Source of the DNA: Wocania_A spongiicola
GTDB taxonomy: Bacteria > Bacteroidota > Bacteroidia > Flavobacteriales > Flavobacteriaceae
Length of the DNA: 64,000 nucleotides
Assembly (NCBI RefSeq): GCF_023502325.1
Contig: NZ_JAMFLZ010000002.1
Location: 620,001-684,000 of the forward strand
Direction of reading: 5' to 3'
Shown one piece after another: positions 1-8,839 of the stretch. Below the pieces are notes generated by a model. It ran no database searches. It was given only the letters and a program-made list of their open reading frames with translations, and had not been told where the DNA came from. Positions within the stretch are counted from its first letter, which is position 1. Every line of letters starts with the position of its first letter. The translations under genes were made by a program, and so were the position numbers.

Positions 1-417
1 ACATATTCAAAAGAAGGGGAATTAACTAAAAATTTCGATATGCGTGATGGTATGGGACTAGAGATTTTAAGACAATATAATGTTGAGGTTTTAGTTATGA
101 CATCTGAGCAGTCTGAGCTTGTTGCAAAACGTATGCAGAAACTTAAAATAAAAAATGTCTATTTAGGTGTGAAAGATAAATACAGTTTATTGCAGCATAT
201 TTTAGAAGAGCAAAACCTATCAATAAATAGTTTTGCTTATATTGGTGATGATGTAAACGATTTAACAAATATTTGTAGTGTAGGTTGGTCGTTAGCACCA
301 AATAACGCAACAAATATAGTAAAGCAACATGCAGATGTAGTGCTTTCTGAAAATTCTGGTGCCGGTGCAATTAGAGAAGCCTGCGATTTTATAATGAATT
401 ATAATAAACGATTTTAA
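1..417 (+). CDS. HAD-family phosphatase of the KdsC / NeuA C-terminal type (5' end outside window)
   Basis: The reading frame is open from base 1, so only the last 138 residues are present. They match the C-terminal part of the KdsC-like HAD phosphatases, which occur alone (KDO-8-phosphate phosphatase) or fused behind a CMP-nonulosonate cytidylyltransferase. Visible signs are the F-x-x-R-D-G-x-G segment near the window start, the motif-II Ser/Thr in VMTSEQS and the motif-IV acidic cluster GDDVND. A NeuB-type synthase starts 17 bases downstream, so I infer a role in nonulosonic (sialic-acid-like) sugar synthesis, dephosphorylating the 9-phosphate or forming the tail of a NeuA fusion. The missing 5' part decides between a fused and a stand-alone form. 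Confidence 0.8.
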   Translation, partial: TYSKEGELTKNFDMRDGMGLEILRQYNVEVLVMTSEQSELVAKRMQKLKIKNVYLGVKDKYSLLQHILEEQNLSINSFAYIGDDVNDLTNICSVGWSLAPNNATNIVKQHADVVLSENSGAGAIREACDFIMNYNKRF

Positions 418-434
418 GCCCTAACTAAAAAATC

Positions 435-1310
435 ATGAATTTATATAAAAGACCCTATGTTATTGCAGAAATTGGATGCAATCATAAAGGCGATTTAGAA
501 ATAGCAAAAGAACTCATAAAAGTCGCAAAAATATTTTGTAATGCAGATGCTGTAAAATTTCAAAAGCGAAATAATAAAGAGCTTTTAACAGAAGAACAAT
601 ACAATAAACCACATCCAAATCCTGTAAATTCTTATGGAGAAACTTATGGCGCGCACAGAGAGTTTTTAGAGTTTAATCTAAAACAACATGCTAAGCTAAA
701 AGAATATTGCGAAGATATAGGTATTACATATTCTACTTCAGTTTGGGATGTAACTTCTGCAAAAGAAATTACGTCTATAAATCCAGATTTCATCAAAATC
801 CCATCAGCATGTAATAATAATGTTGCTATGTTAACATGGTTATGCAAAAATTATAAGGGAGAAATCCATATTTCAACAGGTATGACAACCAAAGGCGAAA
901 TAGAAGATTTGGTCAAGCTTTTCAAAAAGCATAATAGAAATAAAGATTTGGTGCTTTACAATTGTACCTCAGGTTATCCAGTTCCATTTGAAGATGTGTG
1001 TCTTTTAGATATAAATGTTCTTATTGATAAATATAAAAATATTGTTAAGCACATTGGCTTTTCTGGTCATCACTTAGGGATAGCGGTTGATGTTGCAGCT
1101 TATACTTTAGGTGCAAATATTATTGAGCGTCATTATACCATTGATAGAACTTGGAAAGGTACAGACCATGCAGCATCGTTAGAACCTATGGGTTTACGTA
1201 AACTATCAAGAGACTTGAAAGCAGTATATAAAGCCCTAAATTTTAAAAGTCAAGACGTTTTACCAATAGAGCAAGTACAACGAGATAAATTAAAAAATCA
1301 AAAAGGATAG
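435..1310 (+). CDS. neuB: NeuB-family nonulosonate (N-acetylneuraminate-type) synthase lacking the SAF domain
   Basis: NeuB-family enzymes condense phosphoenolpyruvate with an N-acyl hexosamine (or its 6-phosphate) to give sialic-acid-like sugars. The TIM-barrel signature is clear: AEIGCNHKGD (11-20), KFQKR (41-45), HISTGM (145-150), YNCTSGYP (175-182), the GFSGHHLG loop (208-215) and ERHYTIDRTWKGTDHAAS (231-248). At 291 residues it stops right after the barrel; typical NeuB is about 340-350 residues with a C-terminal antifreeze-like (SAF) domain that is absent here. It sits between the HAD phosphatase gene and a TTG-started glycosyltransferase-like gene in the same operon. The substrate (Neu5Ac, legionaminate, pseudaminate or other) cannot be told from sequence. 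Confidence 0.85.
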   Translation: MNLYKRPYVIAEIGCNHKGDLEIAKELIKVAKIFCNADAVKFQKRNNKELLTEEQYNKPHPNPVNSYGETYGAHREFLEFNLKQHAKLKEYCEDIGITYSTSVWDVTSAKEITSINPDFIKIPSACNNNVAMLTWLCKNYKGEIHISTGMTTKGEIEDLVKLFKKHNRNKDLVLYNCTSGYPVPFEDVCLLDINVLIDKYKNIVKHIGFSGHHLGIAVDVAAYTLGANIIERHYTIDRTWKGTDHAASLEPMGLRKLSRDLKAVYKALNFKSQDVLPIEQVQRDKLKNQKG

Positions 1311-1318
1311 TTTTTATT

Positions 1319-2719
1319 TTGAAAAAGAAAAAAGTATTCGTTTTTTTTCCTGATGGTGTTGGTCTAAGAAATTTTGCTTTTACTAATTTTAAAGCAATTG
1401 GTGATAACATGGGCTTTGATATTCATTATTGGAACAATACTGTTTTTTCATTAAAAGATAATTTAGGCTTTAAGGAAGTTAAAATTGAAAATCATAATAT
1501 TCACCTATTAACGCCTATTTATTCACGAGTTAGAAAACGTATTGAATTAAATGTTTCTAAAGAAAAGTTTAATGATAATGTTTATACAACATATAAGTTT
1601 CCATTAAATTATAAAGACTTAAAAAACATCATAAAAAGTATTTATATTTCATTATTGATTAGTTTAAATTCTTCTGAAAAAGGAATAGAACGTGTCAGAA
1701 AAAAGATTAACAAATTAGAGCGAAAAAAATCTAAATATTTATATTGTAAATCGCAATTACAAGAACATAAACCAGATTTAGTATTCTGTACCACACAACG
1801 TGCAACACAATCTATTAGTGCATTGTTAGCAGCCAAAGATTTGGGTATTCCAACGGTTGCATTTGTGTATTCTTGGGATAATGTTCCAAAAGCAATGCAA
1901 GTGGTAGAAACCGATTATTATTTTGTTTGGAGCAATTTAATGAAAGCACAAGTCTTACAGTATTATCCTTTTATAAAAGAAGAACAAATATTTGTTACAG
2001 GAACACCGCAATTCGAGCCTCATTTTAACGATTCCCTAAAACAGTCAAGAGAAGATTTTTTTAATGAGTATAATTTAGATGTAAGCAAAAAGTATATTTG
2101 TTATTCTGGTGATGACGAGACTACCTCCCCATTAGATCAATTTTATTTGGAAGATTTAGCAAATGCTGTTAGAAATTTAAATACTCAAGGTGAAAATTTA
2201 GGCATCATTTATAGAAAATGTCCTGTAGATTTTACTGCAAGATATAATGAAGTTATTGAAGCTAATAAAGATATTATTGAAGTTATAGACCCAATATGGA
2301 AGCAAGTTGGTAAGCAATGGAATCAAGTTTTACCATCAAAAGAAGATTTTAAAATGTTATATAATATTTGTGAGCATAGTGAATTTGTAACAAATGTATG
2401 TTCATCAACGGTTTTTGATTTTGTAACTCACAACAAGTCATGCATCTATTATAACTATGAACAGCCACAATTAAAAAAAGGTATTCGAGATATTGGTCAA
2501 AATTATAAATATGTACATTTTAGAAGTATGCCAAGTGATAAAGCTGCTGTTTTTTGTACTAATAAGAATGATTTAGAAGGTTTAGTAAAACAAATTTTAG
2601 AGGGCAAACTTTCAAATATTGATGAAGGAAAACAATGGTTTGAAATTGTTGCAGGAAAAACACCAAAAAAAGCTTCAGAGAATATTTGGGAATCTATTAA
2701 TAGTATATTAACACATTAA
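1319..2719 (+). CDS. GT-B-like surface polysaccharide biosynthesis protein
   Basis: A 466-residue soluble-looking protein with no obvious transmembrane segment. It carries a Rossmann-like region around residues 150-200 (PDLVFCTTQRATQ, then GIPTVAFVYSWDN) and a C-terminal part (LYNICEHSEFVTNVCSSTV) resembling the nucleotide-sugar side of GT-B enzymes such as the CDP-glycerol glycerophosphotransferase / UDP-glycosyltransferase group. The start is a TTG 8 bases after the neuB stop; no ATG fits nearby, and the KKKK-V-F-V-F-F beginning looks like a genuine first beta strand. It probably transfers a sugar, perhaps the nonulosonate made by its upstream neighbours, but donor and acceptor are unknown. 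The family assignment is tentative. Confidence 0.6.
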   Translation: MKKKKVFVFFPDGVGLRNFAFTNFKAIGDNMGFDIHYWNNTVFSLKDNLGFKEVKIENHNIHLLTPIYSRVRKRIELNVSKEKFNDNVYTTYKFPLNYKDLKNIIKSIYISLLISLNSSEKGIERVRKKINKLERKKSKYLYCKSQLQEHKPDLVFCTTQRATQSISALLAAKDLGIPTVAFVYSWDNVPKAMQVVETDYYFVWSNLMKAQVLQYYPFIKEEQIFVTGTPQFEPHFNDSLKQSREDFFNEYNLDVSKKYICYSGDDETTSPLDQFYLEDLANAVRNLNTQGENLGIIYRKCPVDFTARYNEVIEANKDIIEVIDPIWKQVGKQWNQVLPSKEDFKMLYNICEHSEFVTNVCSSTVFDFVTHNKSCIYYNYEQPQLKKGIRDIGQNYKYVHFRSMPSDKAAVFCTNKNDLEGLVKQILEGKLSNIDEGKQWFEIVAGKTPKKASENIWESINSILTH

Positions 2720-2722
2720 ATA

Positions 2723-4261
2723 ATGAAAATCTTAGGTTTCATAGATAGGTTATATGACAAGAAAATTTCTTCTAAAGGATTAGGTCTTTTTAGAATATTT
2801 TTTTTGTTAAATTTATTATTAGAAGTTATTAGAATTTTTAGATACAGGCAATTATATTTTGATCCAATTCCATTTTTGGAGCCTTTAAGTTTTGATTATA
2901 CTATACCATTACTCTTGTGGATGTTGGTATTGTTAATGTTAGTTTTAGGTTTGTTTACACGTATTATGTCCATTATTAATTATGGTTTCATTCTTTGGAT
3001 AGTTAATGCATCAAGCTTTTTTGAATATCATATGAATTACACCTATTTGGGAATAGGTTTTTTAATGATGATTATTCCTTTATCTCAATCTTATTCATTA
3101 GATAACCTTTTAAAAAGAAAAAAGAATAATTTTTCACTAAAGAAGTCCCAAACATCAGTATTGTATTATTTTTTAATAATATTTTTTGGTGTAGTTGTAG
3201 TATATTTTGATTCAATCTTTTATAAGTTTAAGTGTTTAACTTGGGTTAATGGTCTTGGAATGTGGTTACCTGCATCCCTACCATATGTATCTATTTCTAG
3301 CAATCAATGGTTATTAAATCAAGAGTTTTTAATTAAAGCACTAGGGTATTTAACATTTGCTTTTGAACTAGTTTTTCCATTTTTGTTTTTTTTAAAAAAA
3401 TATAGAACATATTTGTTATTTATTGGTTTAGGATTACATTTTGGGATATTACTTGAATTTCCAATACCATTTTTTGCTTTAGGTGTTATAGCAATTTATA
3501 TACTAATGGTTCCAGTAAGTTTCTGGGATAAAATAGAAAAACTATTTATTAGCATTTTTAAAAGTAAATATTCAAAAATAAATACAGAAGATATTAATAG
3601 CACTACTAATGAAAGAGTACGCCTTATTTTTAATAAATGGAATTTAAGAAAGACGCAATTAATTGCGTTCAAATTATTAATTACTTTTTTTGTGTTTCTT
3701 CAACTTAATTCAACTTTTAATTTTCCGTTAAGTAATGGTATAATAAATAAAGTTACTAATAGCTTCCCTTCATCCAAACCTTTCCTAAATGATTTATTAG
3801 AAATTAAAGGTACCCTTAGGGTTTTTTCCCATGATTTCTTTGGTATTACTGGACATGGTGTGTTTGTGGATTCTCATTTTAGAGGATATAATAGAATGTT
3901 TAATGTAAAGTATAAAGGTGAATTGTTACCAATGTATACAGAAACAGGAATGCCAGGCAAATACTTATTAGGTGGCTCTTGGATAAATTATACCTTTAGA
4001 GTTAATAATTCTAATGTTCTAAATAAACAAGAACAATTAAAAAAGGGTTTAATAAGATATACTGCCTTTTGGGCTAAAAAAAATAAAATTGTTTTAGATA
4101 ATAAAAAGTTTAAAATAATTATGAAAAAAATCAGCGTAACTTTTGAATGGGAGAAAGATTTACTTAAAAACAATTTAGCGACACCTTGGGAAGAGGTTGG
4201 AACAATGATTTGGAGTAATAATGAAGCTACTATTGAAATTAATAATAATAAAATAAAATGA
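2723..4261 (+). CDS. HTTM-domain (vitamin-K-dependent gamma-carboxylase-like) membrane protein
   Basis: This is a 512-residue protein whose N-terminal ~300 residues hold about seven to eight hydrophobic helices with the look of the HTTM (horizontally transferred transmembrane) family related to vitamin-K-dependent gamma-glutamyl carboxylase: GLGLFRIFFLLNLLLE at 19-34, a Y-F-D-P-I-P loop near 45, and FEYHMNYTYLGIGF near 100. A further helix near 317-333 is followed by a C-terminal extramembrane domain. The WbqC-family gene overlaps its stop by 4 bases, so the two are translationally coupled. In bacteria the activity of HTTM proteins is mostly unknown. Placement in a glycan locus suggests a lipid- or glycan-modifying enzyme, but that is inference. 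Confidence 0.75.
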   Translation: MKILGFIDRLYDKKISSKGLGLFRIFFLLNLLLEVIRIFRYRQLYFDPIPFLEPLSFDYTIPLLLWMLVLLMLVLGLFTRIMSIINYGFILWIVNASSFFEYHMNYTYLGIGFLMMIIPLSQSYSLDNLLKRKKNNFSLKKSQTSVLYYFLIIFFGVVVVYFDSIFYKFKCLTWVNGLGMWLPASLPYVSISSNQWLLNQEFLIKALGYLTFAFELVFPFLFFLKKYRTYLLFIGLGLHFGILLEFPIPFFALGVIAIYILMVPVSFWDKIEKLFISIFKSKYSKINTEDINSTTNERVRLIFNKWNLRKTQLIAFKLLITFFVFLQLNSTFNFPLSNGIINKVTNSFPSSKPFLNDLLEIKGTLRVFSHDFFGITGHGVFVDSHFRGYNRMFNVKYKGELLPMYTETGMPGKYLLGGSWINYTFRVNNSNVLNKQEQLKKGLIRYTAFWAKKNKIVLDNKKFKIIMKKISVTFEWEKDLLKNNLATPWEEVGTMIWSNNEATIEINNNKIK

Positions 4262-4935
4262 CAGTTTCAATTTTACAATCTAATTATATACCTTGGAAAG
4301 GGTATTTTGACATAATTGCAAAGTCAGATATTTTTGTAATTTATGACGAAGTGCAGTATACTAAAAACGATTGGAGAAATAGAAACATTATAAAAACTCA
4401 AAACGGAAATCAATGGCTTACAATAGCAGTAAAACAAGAATATTTAGGTCAAAAAATTTACGAAACTAAAGTTTTTAAAACAAATTGGGCAAAGAAACAT
4501 GTAAGTACTTTACGGGCTAATTATGCAAAAGCACCATTTTTTAAAGATTATAAAGATGAGATTTTTAAAGTTTATGAAAATGCGTCTTCAAATTTAAGCG
4601 AAGTTAATAACGCGTTTATAAAGGTTATTTGTTCAATTTTAAAAATTAATACTAAAATAATAGACTCTAGAACATTAAGTTTAAAAGGGGATAGACAAGA
4701 GCGTTTAATTAATGCGTGCAAGTATTTAGGAGCTGATACTTATTTAAGCGGACCAGCAGCGAAAAACTATATAAAACCTAGTTTTTTTGAAGAACACGCT
4801 ATTAAATTGGAATGGATGGATTATTCAGATTATATAGAATATAATCAGTTACACCCACCTTTTGAACATGGAGTTACTATTTTAGACCTAATTTTTAATG
4901 AAGGTCCAAATGCAAGGCATTTCTTAAAATATTAA
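4258..4935 (+). CDS. WbqC-family protein
   Basis: A 225-residue soluble protein with the family's N-terminal hallmark SILQSNYIPWKGYFDII (3-19), followed by YDEVQYTKNDWRNRN and, near the C-terminus, YLSGPAAKNY and HPPFEHGVTILDLIF. WbqC-like proteins are found in O-antigen and other surface-sugar loci; their reaction is not firmly established. The ATG lies inside the stop of the HTTM gene (ATGA overlap). Directly downstream are a membrane GT2, a NeuD-like acyltransferase and a WecE-type aminotransferase. I infer that WbqC belongs to the same amino-sugar synthesis or acylation step. Confidence 0.85.
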   Translation: MTVSILQSNYIPWKGYFDIIAKSDIFVIYDEVQYTKNDWRNRNIIKTQNGNQWLTIAVKQEYLGQKIYETKVFKTNWAKKHVSTLRANYAKAPFFKDYKDEIFKVYENASSNLSEVNNAFIKVICSILKINTKIIDSRTLSLKGDRQERLINACKYLGADTYLSGPAAKNYIKPSFFEEHAIKLEWMDYSDYIEYNQLHPPFEHGVTILDLIFNEGPNARHFLKY

Positions 4936-4949
4936 TGTAAATTAAAAGA

Positions 4950-5876
4950 ATGAAATTATCTGTTGTTACAACATTGTATAAATCAAAAGTATTTCTTGAT
5001 GAGTTCCTTTTAGAAATTGAAAGAGCTATTGTTGAGCTTCAAATTAAAGAGTACGAATTAATATTTGTAAATGATGGTTCCCCAGATGATTCTCTTGAGT
5101 TTTTAATTAAAAAAAAGGAAAAAAACTCAAAAATAAAACTAATAGATTTATCTAGAAATTTCGGCCATCATTATGCTATTCAAGCAGGACTATTAAATGC
5201 TCAAGGAGATTATGTGTTTTTGATAGATAACGATTTAGAAACTCCACCTGGCATATTAGTACGTTTTTTTGAAGAAATGAGTTTTGATAATAGTTTAAAT
5301 GTAGTTTATGGTTATCAAGAAAAGCGAAAAGGAAATTTTGTGGAAAAATATTTAGGAAGTATATTCTGGATATTAATTAACAAACTGTCCGATACTAAAA
5401 TTCCGCATAATATTTTAACTGAAAGATTAATGACTAAAGATTATGTTAAAGCATTGTTAAGCTTAAATGATGCTAATTTATTTTTGGGAGGAATGATGTA
5501 TTGGGTTGGGTTTAATCAAAAAGGAATATCAGTTAAAAAAAACCAACGGCAAGGAGCAAGTACTTATTCATTAAGAAGTAGAGCTGATTTAATGTTGCAG
5601 GCAGTTACATCTTTTTCAGGAAAACCTTTGGTGTATTTATTTTACTTTGGTTTAGTTATTTCATTTTTCAGCATAATTTTTATTATTTACTTAATTATTC
5701 AAAAATTTGTTTATATGGATGAAGTTCAATTAGGGTGGACATCTTTAGTAGCAATAAGTGTTTTGGTTTTAGGTGTTATTTCTACCTTTTTAGGAGTTAT
5801 TGGTATATATGTTTATAAAATATTTCGTCAAGTTCAAGGTAGACCAAATACAATAATTAAAAAAATTTACGAATAA
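4950..5876 (+). CDS. membrane-anchored family 2 glycosyltransferase (GtrB/DPM1-like)
   Basis: A GT-A domain fills residues 1-220: SVVTTLYKS at the N-terminus, FVNDGSPDD (near 40) and the DLSRNFGHHYAIQAGL segment typical of dolichol-phosphate-mannose-synthase-like enzymes, then the D-x-D-like IDNDLETPP near 93. Two C-terminal transmembrane helices (about 227-250 and 263-288) anchor it, as in GtrB and ArnC. Such enzymes move a sugar from a nucleotide donor to undecaprenyl phosphate on the cytoplasmic face, and the product then serves a periplasmic GT-C enzyme. It lies 14 bases after the WbqC gene and 7 before the acyltransferase. The polytopic protein at 7621-8838 is a candidate partner. Confidence 0.85.
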   Translation: MKLSVVTTLYKSKVFLDEFLLEIERAIVELQIKEYELIFVNDGSPDDSLEFLIKKKEKNSKIKLIDLSRNFGHHYAIQAGLLNAQGDYVFLIDNDLETPPGILVRFFEEMSFDNSLNVVYGYQEKRKGNFVEKYLGSIFWILINKLSDTKIPHNILTERLMTKDYVKALLSLNDANLFLGGMMYWVGFNQKGISVKKNQRQGASTYSLRSRADLMLQAVTSFSGKPLVYLFYFGLVISFFSIIFIIYLIIQKFVYMDEVQLGWTSLVAISVLVLGVISTFLGVIGIYVYKIFRQVQGRPNTIIKKIYE

Positions 5877-5883
5877 ATATACT

Positions 5884-6516
5884 ATGAAAAAGTTAGCTAT
5901 AATAGGTTCTGGGGATTTAGGACAGCAAATTGCTTATCAGGCTACTACTGACAATCAATTTAACGTGGTTGGTTTTTTCGACGATTTTACTGAAAAAGAT
6001 TCAGTTGTAAGTGGTAAAAAAATATTAGGCAAATTATCTGAAGTTCAAAATGCTTTTAGTAATAAAATTTTTGACGAAATTATAATAGGTATAGGTTATA
6101 AGCATTTAGATTTTAGAGAAAAAATATTCAATACATTAAATAAAAAAATCCCTTTTGCTACGTTTATACATTCATCTTGTTTTGTGGATGCATCATGTAA
6201 AATAGGAAATGGTGTTTGTGTTTTTCCAGGTTCCGTTTTAGATCAAAAAGTTATTATAAAAGATAATGTTTTTATAAATGTGGGTAGTATTATTGCACAC
6301 GATTCTAAAATAGAAAACCATACATTTATCTCACCAAGTGTAGCCATAGCTGGATTTGTTTCAATAGGAAAAAGATGTAATATAGGCATAAACTCTACTC
6401 TAATTGATAACATTAGTATAGTAGATGATGTTCAAATAGGAGGAGGGACAGTAGTTGTTAAAAGTATAGAGAAATCAGGCCTGTATGTAGGTAACCCTTC
6501 AAGATTCATAAGATGA
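5884..6516 (+). CDS. NeuD/PglD-like sugar O- or N-acyltransferase
   Basis: A 210-residue protein with an N-terminal small Rossmann-like domain (KKLAIIGSGDLGQQIAYQA, then GFFDDF) followed by a left-handed beta-helix of hexapeptide repeats from about residue 95 (IGNGVCVFPGSVLDQKV, then VFINVGSIIAHDSKI), ending in YVGNPSRFI. This is the PglD/NeuD architecture: trimeric acyl-CoA-dependent transferases that acylate an amino sugar or sialic acid. The gene overlaps the WecE-type aminotransferase by 4 bases. A role in N-acylating the amino sugar made by that enzyme is therefore more likely than sialic acid O-acetylation, although neuB is also in the locus. Confidence 0.85.
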   Translation: MKKLAIIGSGDLGQQIAYQATTDNQFNVVGFFDDFTEKDSVVSGKKILGKLSEVQNAFSNKIFDEIIIGIGYKHLDFREKIFNTLNKKIPFATFIHSSCFVDASCKIGNGVCVFPGSVLDQKVIIKDNVFINVGSIIAHDSKIENHTFISPSVAIAGFVSIGKRCNIGINSTLIDNISIVDDVQIGGGTVVVKSIEKSGLYVGNPSRFIR

Positions 6517-7628
6517 TTCCATTTAATAAACCATATTTAACAGGAAAAGAAACCCAATATATCGAAGATGCGGTTAAACGTGGGAAAATTTCTGGAAATG
6601 GAGATTATACTAAAAAATGTCATGATTATTTTGAAACTACGTTTAGTTTTAAAAAAGCATTGCTTACAACATCATGCACTGATGCATTAGAAATGTGTGC
6701 AATATTAGCAAACATTGAACAAGATGATGAAGTCATTATTCCTAGTTTTACATTTGTATCTACAGCCCTGGCATTTGTGCGACAAGGAGCTAAAATAGTA
6801 TTTGCAGATTCTTATAAAGACAATCCTAATATAGATGCAGACAAAATAGAAGCTTTAATTACTTCTAACACAAAAGCAATTGTAATTGTTCATTATGCAG
6901 GTGTTCCTTGCGATATGGATGTGATTATGAATATTGCAGATAAACATAACATACTAGTGATAGAAGATGCAGCACAAGCTATTTGCTCAAAATATAAAGG
7001 AAAATATTTAGGTTCTATTGGTCATATGGCAGCTTTTTCATTTCATGAAACTAAAAATATTATATCAGGCGAAGGTGGTTTATTAGCAATTAATGATGAA
7101 CGATTTATAAATAGATCTGAAATTATTTGGGAAAAAGGAACCAACAGAGCTGAGTTTTTTAGAGGAGAAGTTAATAAATATGGTTGGGTAGATACAGGCT
7201 CATCATTTTTACCATCAGAAATAATTGCTGCTTTTCTTTGGGCACAAATTGAGAATATTAAAGATATTCAAAATGAAAGACTAAAGCATTGGCATTATTA
7301 CCATAGTAATTTACAAGAATGGGCAAATAAAAATAATATTCAGTTAATGCCAAAACCTATTACTGAGTCAAACAACGCACATATGTTTTATTTGGTTTGT
7401 GAATCAGAAAACCAAAGAACTTCATTAATAAAACATTTAAAAAATAATCAAGTACTAGCGGTTTTTCATTATTTAAGCTTGCATGCAAGTGATTATTATA
7501 AAGAAAATCATGATAATAGAAAATTGCCTAATAGTGATAAGTTTACAGATAGATTGTTAAGGATGCCAATGTTTTATGAGTTGAAACCAGAGAATGTAGT
7601 ACATCAATTAATTACATTTAATGGATAA
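6513..7628 (+). CDS. wecE: dTDP-4-amino-4,6-dideoxygalactose transaminase-type sugar aminotransferase (WecE/RffA)
   Basis: A PLP-dependent DegT/DnrJ/EryC1/StrS enzyme of 371 residues, close to the family's usual length. It begins IPFNKPYLTGKE as in RffA/WecE. It has the cofactor-stacking segment EDAAQA (151-156) and the Schiff-base lysine K181 in SFHETKNIISGEGG. The family converts a dTDP-4-keto-6-deoxyhexose to the 4-amino sugar (dTDP-Fuc4N in enterobacterial common antigen). The gene overlaps its neighbours on both sides (4 bases upstream, 8 downstream). Together with the preceding acyltransferase it predicts an N-acylated 4-amino-4,6-dideoxyhexose in the polysaccharide. rmlA/rmlB for the dTDP-sugar precursor are not in this window. 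Confidence 0.88.
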   Translation: MIPFNKPYLTGKETQYIEDAVKRGKISGNGDYTKKCHDYFETTFSFKKALLTTSCTDALEMCAILANIEQDDEVIIPSFTFVSTALAFVRQGAKIVFADSYKDNPNIDADKIEALITSNTKAIVIVHYAGVPCDMDVIMNIADKHNILVIEDAAQAICSKYKGKYLGSIGHMAAFSFHETKNIISGEGGLLAINDERFINRSEIIWEKGTNRAEFFRGEVNKYGWVDTGSSFLPSEIIAAFLWAQIENIKDIQNERLKHWHYYHSNLQEWANKNNIQLMPKPITESNNAHMFYLVCESENQRTSLIKHLKNNQVLAVFHYLSLHASDYYKENHDNRKLPNSDKFTDRLLRMPMFYELKPENVVHQLITFNG

Positions 7629-8838
7629 ATATAATCATATTTTAAAGCGGTTCTTTTTTGTTGCTGTAAGTATATATGCTATACTCGTTGCTATTTATAT
7701 ACTTAAAATTCCTGCAGGTAGAGGCGACGAAGCTTTATTTGTTTCCGATTTAAATTTAATTCACAATAAAGGTTGGATTGACGCAATTACTAAAAATATT
7801 TCTATACCATTTATGATTTTGGTATATCCTCTATCTTTTATATTAAAGAAACATATTGCTTTAAGACTAATTAGTCTATTTTTAACTATTGCTTTGTTTT
7901 TCTATTTTGAAAAACGGTATAAGTTTTCTACAACTTTCTACTTCTATTTAGTATTTTATTTAAGTACCACAATTTTCTTTTTTTATGGCACAAACGATAC
8001 ATTATTTAATGTATCATTAATTGTTTTTTTTAGCGAGGTTTTTTTACTTTATCAATACAAAAAATTTGATAGCAGTATAGCATTTGTAGCCTTAATAATT
8101 GCTTTTTTTACAAGGGCGTTACTGATAGTATATCTTCCAGTAGTTTTAATAGGATTATTTATAATATATAAGTGTAGAAAAAGTTTTACCTTAAAATTAA
8201 GGTATCCAATTGCAGTCTTAATTATAATGCTAGTAATCAATATTCCATCTTTAAAAGAAAACGGAGTATTATCTTATGATTTAAAATCACCACCTAAAAG
8301 CATTGATGCCACCTGGGGGCAAAGGCAATATCTTGCCCAATTATTGATTAATAAGGGTGAATTAAAAAAAGGAAGCCATCCAACTTGGGCAGAAACTCAA
8401 GAATACATAAACGTAAATGGAGTAGAGTCTTTACCTATAAGTATTTCTGATGCTATATTTTTTGATTTAAAATTAACTTTTAAAGAGTTTTTTAAAGATT
8501 TTGGTAACACGTTATTTTTAGGATTTAGGCAATTAGGTTTAATATTAGCATTAATTATAATAATTCCATTAGCTAAGTTATTAAAACAAAGAAAGCTTGA
8601 GTATAACTATTTTTTGCCAGCATCTTTTTTAATAATGATTGCAGCATTCTCATTTATAATTATATCCAATGTCGAACTACGTTGGTTAGCGCCAATATTT
8701 GTAATGGCAATAGTTTGGTATACTTATCAAGAAGAAATCAAGCTGTTAAACAATAAAATAGTCTTTCTAAACTATATAGTATTATTAGCATTAGTAAGTT
8801 ATGGTGGCTTTAGAATGTTTGAAAAACTGATGGTTTAG
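7621..8838 (+). CDS. polytopic membrane protein, possible GT-C glycosyltransferase
   Basis: A 405-residue protein with about 9-11 hydrophobic helices. After the first helix comes a short extracytoplasmic segment with an acidic pair (AGRGDEALFVSDL, about residues 31-43), the position where GT-C enzymes such as ArnT/PMT carry their catalytic acidic residue. A large loop (about 215-285) sits between helices. I do not recognise a specific family. The layout and the presence of a membrane-anchored polyprenyl-phosphate-type GT2 four genes upstream suggest a periplasmic GT-C enzyme, which is inference. The start overlaps the aminotransferase stop by 8 bases. Confidence 0.55.
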   Translation: MDKYNHILKRFFFVAVSIYAILVAIYILKIPAGRGDEALFVSDLNLIHNKGWIDAITKNISIPFMILVYPLSFILKKHIALRLISLFLTIALFFYFEKRYKFSTTFYFYLVFYLSTTIFFFYGTNDTLFNVSLIVFFSEVFLLYQYKKFDSSIAFVALIIAFFTRALLIVYLPVVLIGLFIIYKCRKSFTLKLRYPIAVLIIMLVINIPSLKENGVLSYDLKSPPKSIDATWGQRQYLAQLLINKGELKKGSHPTWAETQEYINVNGVESLPISISDAIFFDLKLTFKEFFKDFGNTLFLGFRQLGLILALIIIIPLAKLLKQRKLEYNYFLPASFLIMIAAFSFIIISNVELRWLAPIFVMAIVWYTYQEEIKLLNNKIVFLNYIVLLALVSYGGFRMFEKLMV

Positions 8839-8839
8839 T

